Positions 36,818-46,523 of a DNA stretch of 64,000 nt are shown piece by piece. Each line of letters opens with the position of its first letter. The first letter of the stretch is position 1. The notes under the pieces are model-generated. The model was not told the origin of the DNA, made no database searches, and saw only the letters and a program-made list of their open reading frames with translations. Where the stretch lies: the NCBI GenBank assembly GCA_004173185.1, contig SEFZ01000013.1, positions 1 through 64,000 of the forward strand. Direction: 5' to 3'. The position numbers and the translations under genes are program-made. Origin of the DNA: Sphingomonadales bacterium (GTDB taxonomy: Bacteria; Pseudomonadota; Alphaproteobacteria; Sphingomonadales; Sphingomonadaceae).

Positions 36818-37307
36818 TCACCAAGCGCGCTCCCCTAAGGGCGAGGGCCGGTCGGGTCAACCGGGCGGATAGATGCCGGACGGTTAAGTTGCTGATCGGG
36901 TCGCGCCAATCGGGGGCGATGGCGAGGAGCGGGCGGAGCACGAATTCGCGGGCGCGGAAATGCGGGTGGGGGACGGTGAGGCCGGATTCACCCCATGCGC
37001 CGCCCGACCATAGGATGATGTCGAGATCGATCACCCGCTCGGCCCAATTGCGGCCACGGCGGCGGCCAAAGGCGCGTTCGATGGTCTTGAGCTTGGCGAG
37101 CAGAGCCGGGGGATCGTCGCTGGTTTCGAGAATCGCGGCGGCATTGGCGAATCGGCGTTTCGAGGGGCCGAGCGGCGTGGTGCGCAGAATCGGGGACGTC
37201 GCGACCGGGATGAGCAGAGCCAGCGCCGCAGCGATCTCGGCCTCGGGCGAGCCGTGGCGGCCGCGGCGGTTCGATCCCAATGCGATCACATAGAGGGTTG
37301 TCGGCAT
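36780..37307 (-). CDS. folK: 2-amino-4-hydroxy-6-hydroxymethyldihydropteridine pyrophosphokinase
   Basis: 175 aa from ATG 37307 (MPTTLYVIALGSNRRGR). HPPK motifs: IALGSN at the start, FANAAAILET, IERAFGRRRGRNWAERVIDLDIIL (split over two strands) with the R-x-I-D-L-D-I metal motif, and PHPHFRAREFVLRPL. It makes the pyrophosphorylated pterin for folate synthesis. The family usually ends about 20-30 residues earlier. Here the frame runs on into tRNA-Lys and stops at the TAA formed by anticodon-loop bases 36-38, so the last residues (SSVGRATDF) are encoded by tRNA sequence. Confidence 0.92.
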   Translation of the reverse strand: MPTTLYVIALGSNRRGRHGSPEAEIAAALALLIPVATSPILRTTPLGPSKRRFANAAAILETSDDPPALLAKLKTIERAFGRRRGRNWAERVIDLDIILWSGGAWGESGLTVPHPHFRAREFVLRPLLAIAPDWRDPISNLTVRHLSARLTRPALALRGARLVRARSSVGRATDF

Positions 37308-37357
37308 CGTCGCCGCTGGGCTTGTCGTCGTCACCAACAAGGGCCTATCGCGCGAAG

Positions 37358-37972
37358 ATGGAAGCGCCAACCCTCGAAGCATTTGCCGAACCCTCGCATG
37401 ATTGCCCGATCTGCCCACGTCTGGCGGAGGTGCGCGAGGAATTGCGCGTGGCCCAGCCCGAATGGTGGAACGCGCCGGTGCCCGCACTTGGCGATCCGGA
37501 TGCGTGGCTGGCGATCGTCGGCCTTGCGCCGGGGATGAAGGGTGCGAATCGGACAGGGCGGGCCTTTACCGGGGATGCTTCGGGCGATCTGCTGTTTGCC
37601 ACGCTGGAGAAGTTCGGGCTGGCGGAGGGTGGCGAGCCGAAGGGCGTGCTGATCCTCAACGCGGTGCGCTGCCTGCCGCCGGGCAACAAGCCCGAGCCGC
37701 TTGAGATCCGCAATTGCCGGCCGTTCCTGAAAGGCCAGCTGCGCGCACCGATTACGATCGCGCTGGGCCAGATCGCGCACCAGTCTGCGGTGAAGGCGAT
37801 GGGCGGGCGATTGCCCAAGACGCCGTTCGGGCATCTGAACGAGCATCGCGTGCCCGATGGCCGCATCCTGATCGATAGCTATCACTGCTCGCGCTACAAC
37901 CAGAATACCGGGCGGCTGACGGCTGAGATGTTCGAAGCGGTGTTTGCGCGGGCGCTGGAGCTGCGGCCTTAA
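37358..37972 (+). CDS. udgB: Uracil-DNA glycosylase, family 5 (UdgB-like)
   Basis: 204 aa from ATG 37358. Cys residues expected for a 4Fe-4S cluster: HDCPICPRL near the N-terminus, then NAVRCLPPGN and IRNCRPFL. Active-site segments GLAPGMKGANRTGRAFTG and late DSYHCSRYNQNTGRLT match the type 5 (UdgB) pattern. It removes uracil and related deaminated bases from DNA. Divergent from folK across 50 bases. Confidence 0.9.
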   Translation: MEAPTLEAFAEPSHDCPICPRLAEVREELRVAQPEWWNAPVPALGDPDAWLAIVGLAPGMKGANRTGRAFTGDASGDLLFATLEKFGLAEGGEPKGVLILNAVRCLPPGNKPEPLEIRNCRPFLKGQLRAPITIALGQIAHQSAVKAMGGRLPKTPFGHLNEHRVPDGRILIDSYHCSRYNQNTGRLTAEMFEAVFARALELRP

Positions 37973-37977
37973 AAACC

Positions 37978-38020
37978 GCTCACCCTGAGCGGCCCTTCGA
38001 CAGGCTCAGGGCGAGCGGGG
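37978..38020. repeat. CCTGAGC / GCTCAGG hairpin repeat
   Basis: Contains CACCCTGAGC, then CCTTCGACAG, then GCTCAGGG, in the gap between the convergent udgB and aguB genes. The inverted CCCTGAGC/GCTCAGGG repeat is a common dispersed element of GC-rich alphaproteobacteria, as I recall. May serve as a bidirectional transcription end. Confidence 0.65.
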
Positions 38021-38025
38021 TACCG

Positions 38026-38886
38026 TCAGATATCCTGAACCAGCCGCCCGTACAGATCGGGGCGGCGATCGCGGAAGAAGCCGAAGGCGGCGCGGTGGCG
38101 CTTTACGCGGTCGAGATCGAGCGTGGCGGTGATCACGCCGGTTTCCTCGCGGCCGAGCTCGGCGAGGATATCGCCGCGCTCGTCGGTGATGAAGCTGGTG
38201 CCGTAAAAGGTCTGGCCGTGCTCGACGCCGATGCGGTTGGCGGCGACGATGGGCACGACGTTGCTGACTGCGTGGCCGACCATTGCGCGACGCCACAGGC
38301 GAGCGGTGTCGAGGCTGTCGTCGTGCGGCTCGCTGCCGATGGCGGTGGGGTAGAACAACAGTTCCGCGCCCATCAGCATCATCGCGCGCGCGGTTTCGGG
38401 GTACCATTGATCCCAGCAGACGCCGACGCCCAGCGTCACAGCGTCCGGTCCGTCCCACACCTTGAAGCCGGTATTGCCGGGGCGGAAATAGAATTTCTCT
38501 TCATAGCCGGGGCCATCGGGGATGTGGCTTTTGCGATAGACACCGGCGACCTTGCCGTCCGGGCCGATCATCGCGAGGCTGTTATAATGGTGCGGGCCAT
38601 CGGCTTCGAAGAAGCTGGTGGGGATGTGGATCTGCAGTTCGGCGGCGAGTTTCTGCATCGCCAGCACCGCCTTGTGCTTGCCCACGGGCTTGGCGTTGGC
38701 GAACAGGCCCTCATCCTCGACGCGGCAGAAATACTCGCCTTCGAAGAGTTCGGGGGGCAGCACGACCTTCGCGCCACGCGACGCCGCTTCACGGACCATC
38801 TCGGTCACGTTCGCGATGTTCGCGTCAATGTCATCGGTGAAGGCGAGCTGGAGCGCTCCGACGGTGATCTCGGTCATGCGCGCCAT
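38026..38886 (-). CDS. aguB: N-carbamoylputrescine amidase
   Basis: 286 aa, nitrilase superfamily. Catalytic triad Glu in VVLPPELFEGEYF, Lys in GVYRKSHIPDGPGYEEKFYF, Cys in GVGVCWDQWYPETARAM. The PGYEEKFYF and GVCWDQWYPE segments are characteristic of plant/bacterial AguB. Hydrolyses N-carbamoylputrescine to putrescine, CO2 and NH3. The agmatine deiminase aguA lies 0.6 kb away on the same strand; a membrane-protein gene on the other strand separates them. ATG 38877 is an alternative start. Confidence 0.94.
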   Translation of the reverse strand: MARMTEITVGALQLAFTDDIDANIANVTEMVREAASRGAKVVLPPELFEGEYFCRVEDEGLFANAKPVGKHKAVLAMQKLAAELQIHIPTSFFEADGPHHYNSLAMIGPDGKVAGVYRKSHIPDGPGYEEKFYFRPGNTGFKVWDGPDAVTLGVGVCWDQWYPETARAMMLMGAELLFYPTAIGSEPHDDSLDTARLWRRAMVGHAVSNVVPIVAANRIGVEHGQTFYGTSFITDERGDILAELGREETGVITATLDLDRVKRHRAAFGFFRDRRPDLYGRLVQDI

Positions 38887-38933
38887 GTAATGTGGATTGC
38901 ATTGTTTCGCACCCCCCGGCTTAACTTGTCCGC

Positions 38934-39473
38934 ATGACCAGCTTCGAATTCGCTTTCTCGCTGTTCGGCCTGTTGCTTGGGCTGTCGCTCGCCTCGGTGC
39001 TGAGCGGCTTTGCGCGGGTGTTGCGGGCGCGGCACAAGCTGCGGCTGGGCTGGGCGACGCCGTTGCTTGGGCTGCTGCTGATCATCGACCTGGTCACCTT
39101 CTGGTCGAACGCGTGGGACATGCGGGATGCGATACCGCCGAATTTCGCGGCGTTGCTGTATGGCACCGCGATTGCCTCGGTCTATTTCCTCTCGGCCTCG
39201 CTCGTCTTTCCCGAAGAACTCGACGAATGGCCCGATCTCGATGCCTATTTCATGCGGCACAAGGGGCAGGTGCTGATCGGGGTGATGGCGGCAAACCTGC
39301 TCGTGCTCGGCGCGCGCGTGATCCTGTACGGCAACATCTTCACAAGCTGGCAGAGCGTGGCCGTGCCGATCGTCTATACCGGCATCGGCATCCTGATCGT
39401 GCGCAGCCGCGAGAAATGGTTCAGCCTTGCGCTGATCGCGGCGCTGTTGGCGATGTACCCGGTGCTCCGCTTC

Positions 39474-39482
<9 letters not shown>
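38934..39482 (+). CDS. Hypothetical multi-pass membrane protein
   Basis: 182 aa with about five predicted membrane helices: FSLFGLLLGLSLASVLSGF, WATPLLGLLLIIDLVTFW, FAALLYGTAIASVYFLSASL, VLIGVMAANLLVLGARVIL and the C-terminal LALIAALLAMYPVLRFLF. Between helices is an acidic loop FPEELDEWPDLDAYFMRHKG. I do not recognise the family. It sits between aguB and aguA on the opposite strand and overlaps the 3' end of aguA by nine bases. Confidence 0.75.
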
Positions 39483-40447
<965 letters not shown>

Positions 40448-40454
<7 letters not shown>

Positions 40455-40476
40455 ATTAGTGATCACTAACTATTTT
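40448..40476 (+). promoter_or_regulatory. Promoter and palindromic operator of the vapBC-type operon
   Basis: TTGACA at 40448-40453, a 17-base spacer, and TATTTT at 40471-40476 form a good sigma-70-type promoter pointing at the antitoxin gene. The spacer holds the perfect 14-base palindrome TTAGTGATCACTAA (40456-40469), the expected position for an autorepressor site of a toxin-antitoxin operon. The same DNA covers the start codons of divergent aguA. Confidence 0.7.
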
Positions 40477-40503
40477 CTATTATCCAGTCGCACGGAGCGA
40501 GAT

Positions 40504-40932
40504 GTGTCCAGATACCAGCCTTTGGCTAACTTCCTATCCTCCAAAAAGGGCGACCGGTGGGACGCAAGTTTTAGGGAGATCGAAGCGGAACTGGGTTTTG
40601 CGTTGCCCAATAGCGCATATCGCTATCCGGCATGGTGGGCCAATCAGACCGGCGCTGGGCATAGCCAGACCAAGGGCTGGCGAGATGCGGGCTGGCGTAC
40701 TGCGCAGTTGGATCTGGCCGGGAAACGGGTCAGGTTCGAACGAGAGCGTGAAGCGCCCGATGGATCGCCTTTATTGTCACGCGCGCACGAACTGACCGGA
40801 ATTGAGGATCGCGAGCGACTGATCGAAGAGGCGTTGCGGGTATTGGTGGCGCGCGAAGCCGGGTTGCGCCTGGCCGATCTCGGAGGAACCATGCCGGGCT
40901 ATGCTGCACCCCGGCGCGAGCGGCCTGAATGA
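40504..40932 (+). CDS. vapB: Fused antitoxin: DUF7662-like N-terminal domain plus VapB C-terminal region
   Basis: 142 aa from GTG 40504, with GGAG six bases upstream. Residues 1-80 (SRYQPLANFLSS, FREIEAELGFALPNSA, YPAWWANQ, HSQTKGWRDAGW, LAGKRVRFER) match the pattern I recall for DUF7662, a small domain of unknown function with a conserved AWWAN core. Residues 88-142 (SPLLSRAHELTGIEDRERLI, EEALRVLVAREAGLRLADLG, GTMPG, PRRERP) match the helices and toxin-wrapping tail of VapB antitoxins. The normal VapB ribbon strand seems replaced by the end of the N-terminal domain. Stop overlaps the toxin ATG (ATGA). The domain names need an HMM check. Confidence 0.75.
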   Translation: MSRYQPLANFLSSKKGDRWDASFREIEAELGFALPNSAYRYPAWWANQTGAGHSQTKGWRDAGWRTAQLDLAGKRVRFEREREAPDGSPLLSRAHELTGIEDRERLIEEALRVLVAREAGLRLADLGGTMPGYAAPRRERPE

Positions 40933-41303
40933 TACTGGTCGATACCTCGGTCTGGGCCGATCATTTCCGGCAGACCGTACCGGCGCTGAGCGATCTTCTC
41001 GGCGCTGGCGATGTCCTGATGCACCCGTTTGTGATCGGCGAACTTGCACTCGGGAATCTACAACGTCGCGATGCTACGCTACGTCTCCTGCGCGAACTTC
41101 CATCGAGCAATGTCGTAACGGATGATCGCTTTGCCGAGGAGAGTCTGGCAGCGGATCTGGTTGCGAGCGGGATTGGCTTTGTAGATGCGCATCTGCTGCT
41201 AGCGGTTCGCGCGCAACGCGGCACCAGTTTGTGGAGCCGGGACAAGCGGCTTGCCGCAAAAGCAAGCGCGCTCGGCATTCGCTGGGACGGCGAAACCACT
41301 TAG
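40929..41303 (+). CDS. vapC: VapC-type PIN-domain ribonuclease toxin
   Basis: 124 aa. PIN acidic residues all present: Asp5 in MILVDTSVW, Glu38 in FVIGELALGNL, Asp86 in GFVDAHLLLA, Asp105 in LWSRDKRLAAKA. The HPFVIGELALGNL and VDAHLL pattern is that of canonical VapC toxins, Mg-dependent RNases that cut tRNA or rRNA. Translation is coupled to the antitoxin by a 4-base overlap. The catalytic site looks intact, so the toxin should be active when free. Confidence 0.93.
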   Translation: MILVDTSVWADHFRQTVPALSDLLGAGDVLMHPFVIGELALGNLQRRDATLRLLRELPSSNVVTDDRFAEESLAADLVASGIGFVDAHLLLAVRAQRGTSLWSRDKRLAAKASALGIRWDGETT

Positions 41304-41308
41304 AGCGG

Positions 41309-42931
41309 TTACTTCTCTCCTGCGCGCGATTTGTCGCGGATGCCCCGGAATTCGGCGTTGGGATACCAGTTTGGCCAGGTCTCGCTTTCTGCAAGCGCGC
41401 GGCCCATCGCGAAATAGATGTTCAGATCGCTGAGCGCGCCGCTCCAGTCCCAGTTCGCGTCATATTCGTCCTGCGGCTTGTGATAGCGCCGTGCGCTGTA
41501 ATCGGCGCGTGCGGCGGCACCGGCTTCCTTGCCGCCCTTGACCAGATCGCTGCCGCTGCCGGCCGAAAGCATCGGCACGCCAAGCTTGGCGAAGCTGAAA
41601 TGATCCGAACGGTAATAGCCGCCGCCCTGCGGGTTTTGTTCGGGAATGATGACGCGGCCTTCGGCGGCGACAAAGGGCTTCACCAGATCCTCAAGCTCGG
41701 ACTTGCCTGCGCCGACGATCACGAAATCATTGGTTTTGCCGAAGGTGTTGAGCGAATCCATGTTCACCCCGCCCACGGTCTTGGCCAGCGGATAGACCGG
41801 GTTTTCGGCGTAGAATTTGGAGCCGAGCAGGCCCGATTCCTCGGCCGTGACGGCGAGGAAGACCAGGCTGCGCGCGGGTGCGCCGGCTTTGCTGTGCGCT
41901 TCGGCCAGCGCGACCAGCGCGCCGATGCCCGATGCGTTGTCGACTGCGCCGTTGCAGATATCGTCGCCGTCCACGGCATCGCAGCGGCCGAGATGATCCC
42001 AATGCGCGGTGTAGAGCACGACTTCGTCGGGACGGGTCTTGCCCGGCAATATGCCGACGACATTCTTTGACGACTGGCGCTTGATCGCATTGTCCCAGCT
42101 TACCGAGGCTTTCATGCCCAGCGGGACCGCTTTGAAACCCTTGGTCTTGGCGGCGGCCTGCATCGACGGCAGGTCCTTGCCTGCGCTGGCGAAGAGCGCC
42201 TTGGCGGTGTCGTTGGTGATCCAGCCGATGCCGAGGCTCTTATAATTCTTGTCGCCGGGCACGTCCTGCTGGAGCTGCGGCCCGGTCCACGAAGACTGGA
42301 CGACGCCCCAGCCATAAGCGGCGGGCGCACTATCGTGGACGATCAGAGCAGCGGCCGCGCCCTGCCGTGCGGCTTCTTCGTACTTATAGGTCCAGCGACC
42401 ATAATAGGTCATCGCCTTGCCGTTGAACGGACCTTCGAGATTGGGGTTTTCCCAATCGGGATCGTTGACGAGGATGACGACGGTCTTCCCCTTCACGTTG
42501 AGCCCGGCATAATCGTTCCAGCCGCGCTCGGGCGCGTTGATGCCGTATCCGACAAAGACGATGTCGCTGTTCTTGATCTCGATCCTGGGCACGACGCGGT
42601 AGGTGCCGATCACCATATCGGTGCGATAGGCGAGGCTGAGCGGGGTCTTGCCGCCCGTGATGGCGAGGTTCGAGACATTCTGCGCGGTCAGCTCGACCAG
42701 CGGCACCTCCTGGAACCAACTGCCCTTGTTGCCCGGCTGAAGCCCGGCCGCCTTCATGCGATCAACGATCGTCGCCAGCGTCTTTTCCTCGGCGGGCGTG
42801 GTCGGCGCGCGGCCTTCATATTCGTCCGACGAGAGCGTCCTGGTGATCTCCTTGATCGTGTCGAGCGAGATGCTCTGCGCAGAGGCAGTGCCGCTGGCGA
42901 GGAGCAGGAGGGCGGTTAAAGCGTGACGCAT
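41309..42931 (-). CDS. Secreted M28-family metallopeptidase with PA domain
   Basis: 540 aa from ATG 42931. Signal peptide ends near ASGTASAQ. A PA domain insert occupies about residues 130-260 (NDPDWENPNLEGPFNGKAM, YKYEEAARQGAAAALIVHDS). The M28 zinc-aminopeptidase ligands follow: TAHWDHLG (His), GAVDNASGIGALVAL (bridging Asp), VTAEESGLLG (catalytic and ligand Glu), VNMDSLN (Asp), YRSDHFSFAKLGVP (His). Likely a periplasmic or extracellular aminopeptidase. Convergent with the vapC gene. Confidence 0.93.
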   Translation of the reverse strand: MRHALTALLLLASGTASAQSISLDTIKEITRTLSSDEYEGRAPTTPAEEKTLATIVDRMKAAGLQPGNKGSWFQEVPLVELTAQNVSNLAITGGKTPLSLAYRTDMVIGTYRVVPRIEIKNSDIVFVGYGINAPERGWNDYAGLNVKGKTVVILVNDPDWENPNLEGPFNGKAMTYYGRWTYKYEEAARQGAAAALIVHDSAPAAYGWGVVQSSWTGPQLQQDVPGDKNYKSLGIGWITNDTAKALFASAGKDLPSMQAAAKTKGFKAVPLGMKASVSWDNAIKRQSSKNVVGILPGKTRPDEVVLYTAHWDHLGRCDAVDGDDICNGAVDNASGIGALVALAEAHSKAGAPARSLVFLAVTAEESGLLGSKFYAENPVYPLAKTVGGVNMDSLNTFGKTNDFVIVGAGKSELEDLVKPFVAAEGRVIIPEQNPQGGGYYRSDHFSFAKLGVPMLSAGSGSDLVKGGKEAGAAARADYSARRYHKPQDEYDANWDWSGALSDLNIYFAMGRALAESETWPNWYPNAEFRGIRDKSRAGEK

Positions 42932-43025
42932 AGGGGGCTCCGGAATTGGTGGCCGGACAGTGACGAAGGTTGCGCGCAAGGGCAATGTTCGGCAGCTTGG
43001 TAGCGATACCATAAGGGAGAGGGCG

Positions 43026-44351
43026 ATGCGGCTGGGCTATGCTTTGGCGCTGGTGGTGGGCATCGCTTTGCCAGCCGCCGCGCAACAACAGGATTATACC
43101 GCCGCCAATGCCGATCGGCAGGTGATGCTCGACACGCTGGGCATCAGGGCGACCCGCCCCGGTGCGGACGGCAATAACAAGGACGCGCCGAACGCCGCCA
43201 ATATGGACGAGGCCAAAGCGGGCAATCCCGAGCTTCCGGCGCTGCTGCGCTTTGCCGATGGCAGGCCGGTGAAGAATGCGCGCGATTGGAGCAAGCGCCG
43301 CGCCGAGATCGTCGAAGCGTTTGACCGCGAGGTTTATGGCCGGGTGCCGGTGACTGCGCCCCGGATCAACTGGCGGCTGGTGCGGCAGGAAAGCGCCGTC
43401 GAGGGCGGCGTGCCGGTCGTCAAGAAATGGCTGGAGGGCGTGGCGGACAACAAGGCGTGGCCGCAGGCGTCGGCGACGATCCTGCTGCGCACAACCTTGC
43501 CGCGCGGGAAGGCGGGCGTGCCGGTGATCCTGTCAGTCGGTTTGCCCGATGATTTCCGCTGGCCCGGCCCGCCGCGCGCGCCCGATCCCGGCCCGCCTTA
43601 TACCGAGCAATTGCTCAAGCGCGGCTGGGGCTATGCCAGGATCGTCGCCAATTCGGTGCAGGGGGATAATGGCGGCCTGCTGAAGGATGGCGTGATCGGC
43701 ATATCTCTGCGCGGTCGCTCGCGGACGCCGGATGATTGGGGCGTGCTGCGCGCATGGGCATGGGGTGCGAGCCGCGCGTTCGATAGCCTTGCTGCCGATC
43801 CGGCAATCGACACGAAGCGGATCGGGATTGAGGGCCTGTCGCGCTATGGCAAGGCGGCTTTGGTGACGATGGCTTATGACCAGCGCTTCGCGATCGGCTT
43901 TGTCGGATCCTCGGGCGCGGGTGGGGCTGCGCTGTATCGCCGCAATTTCGGCGAGCGGATGGGCAATCTGGCGAGCAGTGGCGCCTATCACTGGTTCGCG
44001 GGAAACTTCCTGCGGTATGCCGGGCCGAAGACCGAGTTCGATCTGCCGATCGATGCGCATATGCTGGTGGCATTGGCGGCACCGCGGCCGATCTTCATCG
44101 GGGCGGGCACAGTCGAGACGGGCGATGGCTGGGTCGATCCCAAGGGCAATTTCCTCGCCGCTGCCGCAGCTTCGCCGGCATGGCCGCTGCTGGGCAGACC
44201 GGGGCTGAGCGCATCGGCGTTTCCCGAAGTGCTGACCCCGGCGGTGGGCGGTGCAATCGCGTTCCGCCAGCATCAGGGCGGCCATAATAACCGCGACAAT
44301 TGGCCGACTTTCATCGACTTCGCCGAAGCGCGGCTGGGCACTGCGCGCTGA
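43026..44351 (+). CDS. Secreted alpha/beta hydrolase, CE15 glucuronoyl esterase-like
   Basis: 441 aa from ATG 43026, preceded by GGGAGAGGG. Signal peptide to about AAAQQQ. The nucleophile motif reads GIEGLSRYGKAALV (Ser in GLSRYGK), close to the GCSRxGKGA motif of CE15 4-O-methyl-glucuronoyl methylesterases. SSGAGGAALYRRNFGE and YHWFAGNF follow, and the catalytic His lies in HQGGHNNRDNWP. Would cleave ester links between glucuronoxylan and lignin; acetylxylan esterase activity is an alternative. Divergent from the M28 gene. Confidence 0.85.
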   Translation: MRLGYALALVVGIALPAAAQQQDYTAANADRQVMLDTLGIRATRPGADGNNKDAPNAANMDEAKAGNPELPALLRFADGRPVKNARDWSKRRAEIVEAFDREVYGRVPVTAPRINWRLVRQESAVEGGVPVVKKWLEGVADNKAWPQASATILLRTTLPRGKAGVPVILSVGLPDDFRWPGPPRAPDPGPPYTEQLLKRGWGYARIVANSVQGDNGGLLKDGVIGISLRGRSRTPDDWGVLRAWAWGASRAFDSLAADPAIDTKRIGIEGLSRYGKAALVTMAYDQRFAIGFVGSSGAGGAALYRRNFGERMGNLASSGAYHWFAGNFLRYAGPKTEFDLPIDAHMLVALAAPRPIFIGAGTVETGDGWVDPKGNFLAAAAASPAWPLLGRPGLSASAFPEVLTPAVGGAIAFRQHQGGHNNRDNWPTFIDFAEARLGTAR

Positions 44352-44497
44352 CCTCTGGCGGGATGGCCGCTGACGCGAATACCGTCCCAGGTTGAGCCGC
44401 TGCGCTGTGCGATGCTGCGGCGATAATGGCCGCGATTGTCGTTGCGCATGCCGCTTCGTTTGGCGACACTGGCGGTCCGCAGGAGGGGTGTTTTTTA

Positions 44498-46486
44498 ATG
44501 AAATTCTATAGTTTTACAGGGCTGAGTCTTGGCCTTGTGGTCATAGCGCTGCCTGCCGCCGCGCAGGACGCATTGTCCGCCGCAGAGGCCGCAAAGATAT
44601 TTGGCGCGCGAGAAAATATTCTCGACGCAAGTATTTCGCCCGATGGCACCAAGGTTGCGTTCGTCATTCCGGGGCCCGGCCAGAGCACCGTCGTTCAGAT
44701 GCTCGATCTGGTCAAGAAAACCAACATGCCGGTCAATTCGGCCGATGGCAATCCGATGTCGCTGCAATGGTGCAACTGGGCGTCTAATGCGCGTCTTGTC
44801 TGCCAGCTCTATGGCGTGTCGGGCGTCAACTATCAGACTATGATGGGCTATAGTCGTCTGCTGGCAATGAACGCCGATGGCAGCAGCGCGATGCCGCTTG
44901 CGTCGCAGAATCGCCGCGATTCCTATGCCCAGATATCCGATGGCTATGTGCTCGATTGGGGCAACGGATCGAGCAACAAGATATTGATCGCGCGCAATTA
45001 TGTGCCCGGCAAGGGGCACGGGCTGAGCGGCGGCACGCAGCAGCTTGAAGGACTGGGCGTCGATCTGCTCGACACCGAGACCGCGAAGGTTGAGCGTGTC
45101 GAAAGCCCGGATAGCGCCGCCGGCCTCTATCTTACCGACGGCCTCGGCAAGGTGCGGATCATGAGCACCGACGAAGGGGTACGCAAGCTGGGCGAATCGC
45201 GCGGCATCATCACCTATCGCTATCGCCCGACGGGCAGCTCCGAGTGGAAGGCGTTCGGTACCTATTCGCGGATCACCGAAGTGGGCGCGATCCCGGTTGG
45301 CGTGGATGGCGAGAAGGACGTCGCCTATGTCCTCAACAAGCTCGATGGGCGCCGTGCGCTGTACCGGGTTTCGCTCGACGGGAAGATGAAGACCGAACTC
45401 GTTTTTGCGCACCCCCAGGTCGATGTGAGCGGCGTCGCGCGCACCGGTCGCCAGGGCCGGATCGTCGGCGCGCGCTACACGACGGATATCGGACAAATCT
45501 CGTATTTCGATCCCGCCTACGAGGAGATGATGGATTATCTCCACACCACGTTGAAGTCGACGCCGCTGATCCGCATCGTCGATTCGAACGGGGACGGGAC
45601 GAAGCACATCGTCTACGCATCGAGCGATACCGATGCCGGGCGCTATCTCCTGTTCGATCAGGCCACCAAGAAGATGCAGCCGCTCGGCCGGTCGCGCCCC
45701 GATCTGACCGGCCTGTCGCTCGGCACGATGAAGGCGGTCAGCTACAAGGCCGCCGATGGCACCTTGGTGCCCGGCTACCTCACGACACCGCCTGGCATGG
45801 AGGGCAAGAAGGTGCCCGCGATCGTGATGCCGCATGGCGGCCCGGCGTCGCGCGATACCTGGAACTTTGACTGGATGGTGCAGTTCTTCGTCTCGCGCGG
45901 CTATGCGGTGCTCCAGCCCAATTTCCGGGGCTCATCGGGCTATGGCGACAACTGGTTCAAGGACAATGGCTTCAAATCGTGGAAGATCGCGATCAGCGAT
46001 GTGAACGATGCCGGCCGCTGGCTGGTCTCGCAGGGGATCGCCGATCCGGAGAAGCTCGCGATCGTTGGCTGGTCCTATGGCGGCTATGCCGCGTTGCAGG
46101 CGAACGTGCTCGATCCCAACCTGTACAAGGCCGTGGTGGCCATTGCGCCGGTCACCGATTTCGGCGCGCTGAAGGATGATGCGCGCCAGTTCACCAGCAG
46201 CCGCGTGGTGCAGGCCTATATCGGCGAGGGCCCGCATATCTCCGAAGGATCGCCCGCGCGAAATGCCGCGGCATTCAAGGCGCCGGTGCTGATGTTCCAC
46301 GGCGACAAGGACATCAACGTCGACATCGACCAGGCGCGGCTGATGGACCGTCAACTCAAGGGCGCGGGCAAGAGCAGCGAATTGATCGTCTATCCCAAGA
46401 TTGACCACCAGTTGCGCGATTCCACGGTGCGCGAGGATATGCTGGCGAAGTCGGATGCGTTTCTGACGAAGGCGCTGAAGCGTTGA
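44498..46486 (+). CDS. Secreted S9-family prolyl oligopeptidase-type peptidase
   Basis: 662 aa from ATG 44498, with AGGAGGGG upstream. Signal peptide ends near LPAAAQ. N-terminal beta-propeller-like region with ENILDASISPDGTKVAFVI. The C-terminal alpha/beta hydrolase has GWSYGGYAALQA (catalytic Ser), MFHGDKDINVDIDQA (Asp) and YPKIDHQL (His). Typical of DPP/acylaminoacyl peptidase-like S9 enzymes abundant in sphingomonads. Periplasmic peptide degradation. Confidence 0.94.
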   Translation: MKFYSFTGLSLGLVVIALPAAAQDALSAAEAAKIFGARENILDASISPDGTKVAFVIPGPGQSTVVQMLDLVKKTNMPVNSADGNPMSLQWCNWASNARLVCQLYGVSGVNYQTMMGYSRLLAMNADGSSAMPLASQNRRDSYAQISDGYVLDWGNGSSNKILIARNYVPGKGHGLSGGTQQLEGLGVDLLDTETAKVERVESPDSAAGLYLTDGLGKVRIMSTDEGVRKLGESRGIITYRYRPTGSSEWKAFGTYSRITEVGAIPVGVDGEKDVAYVLNKLDGRRALYRVSLDGKMKTELVFAHPQVDVSGVARTGRQGRIVGARYTTDIGQISYFDPAYEEMMDYLHTTLKSTPLIRIVDSNGDGTKHIVYASSDTDAGRYLLFDQATKKMQPLGRSRPDLTGLSLGTMKAVSYKAADGTLVPGYLTTPPGMEGKKVPAIVMPHGGPASRDTWNFDWMVQFFVSRGYAVLQPNFRGSSGYGDNWFKDNGFKSWKIAISDVNDAGRWLVSQGIADPEKLAIVGWSYGGYAALQANVLDPNLYKAVVAIAPVTDFGALKDDARQFTSSRVVQAYIGEGPHISEGSPARNAAAFKAPVLMFHGDKDINVDIDQARLMDRQLKGAGKSSELIVYPKIDHQLRDSTVREDMLAKSDAFLTKALKR

Positions 46487-46523
46487 TCCGAGGGGCGGGC
46501 GCCCTTGGGTGCCCGCTCGTCGA

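Noticed and set aside
40464..40466. GTG at 40466 as aguA start
   Set aside because: It lies inside the palindromic operator and has no ribosome site. ATG 40454 or 40445 gives the normal AguA N-terminus.
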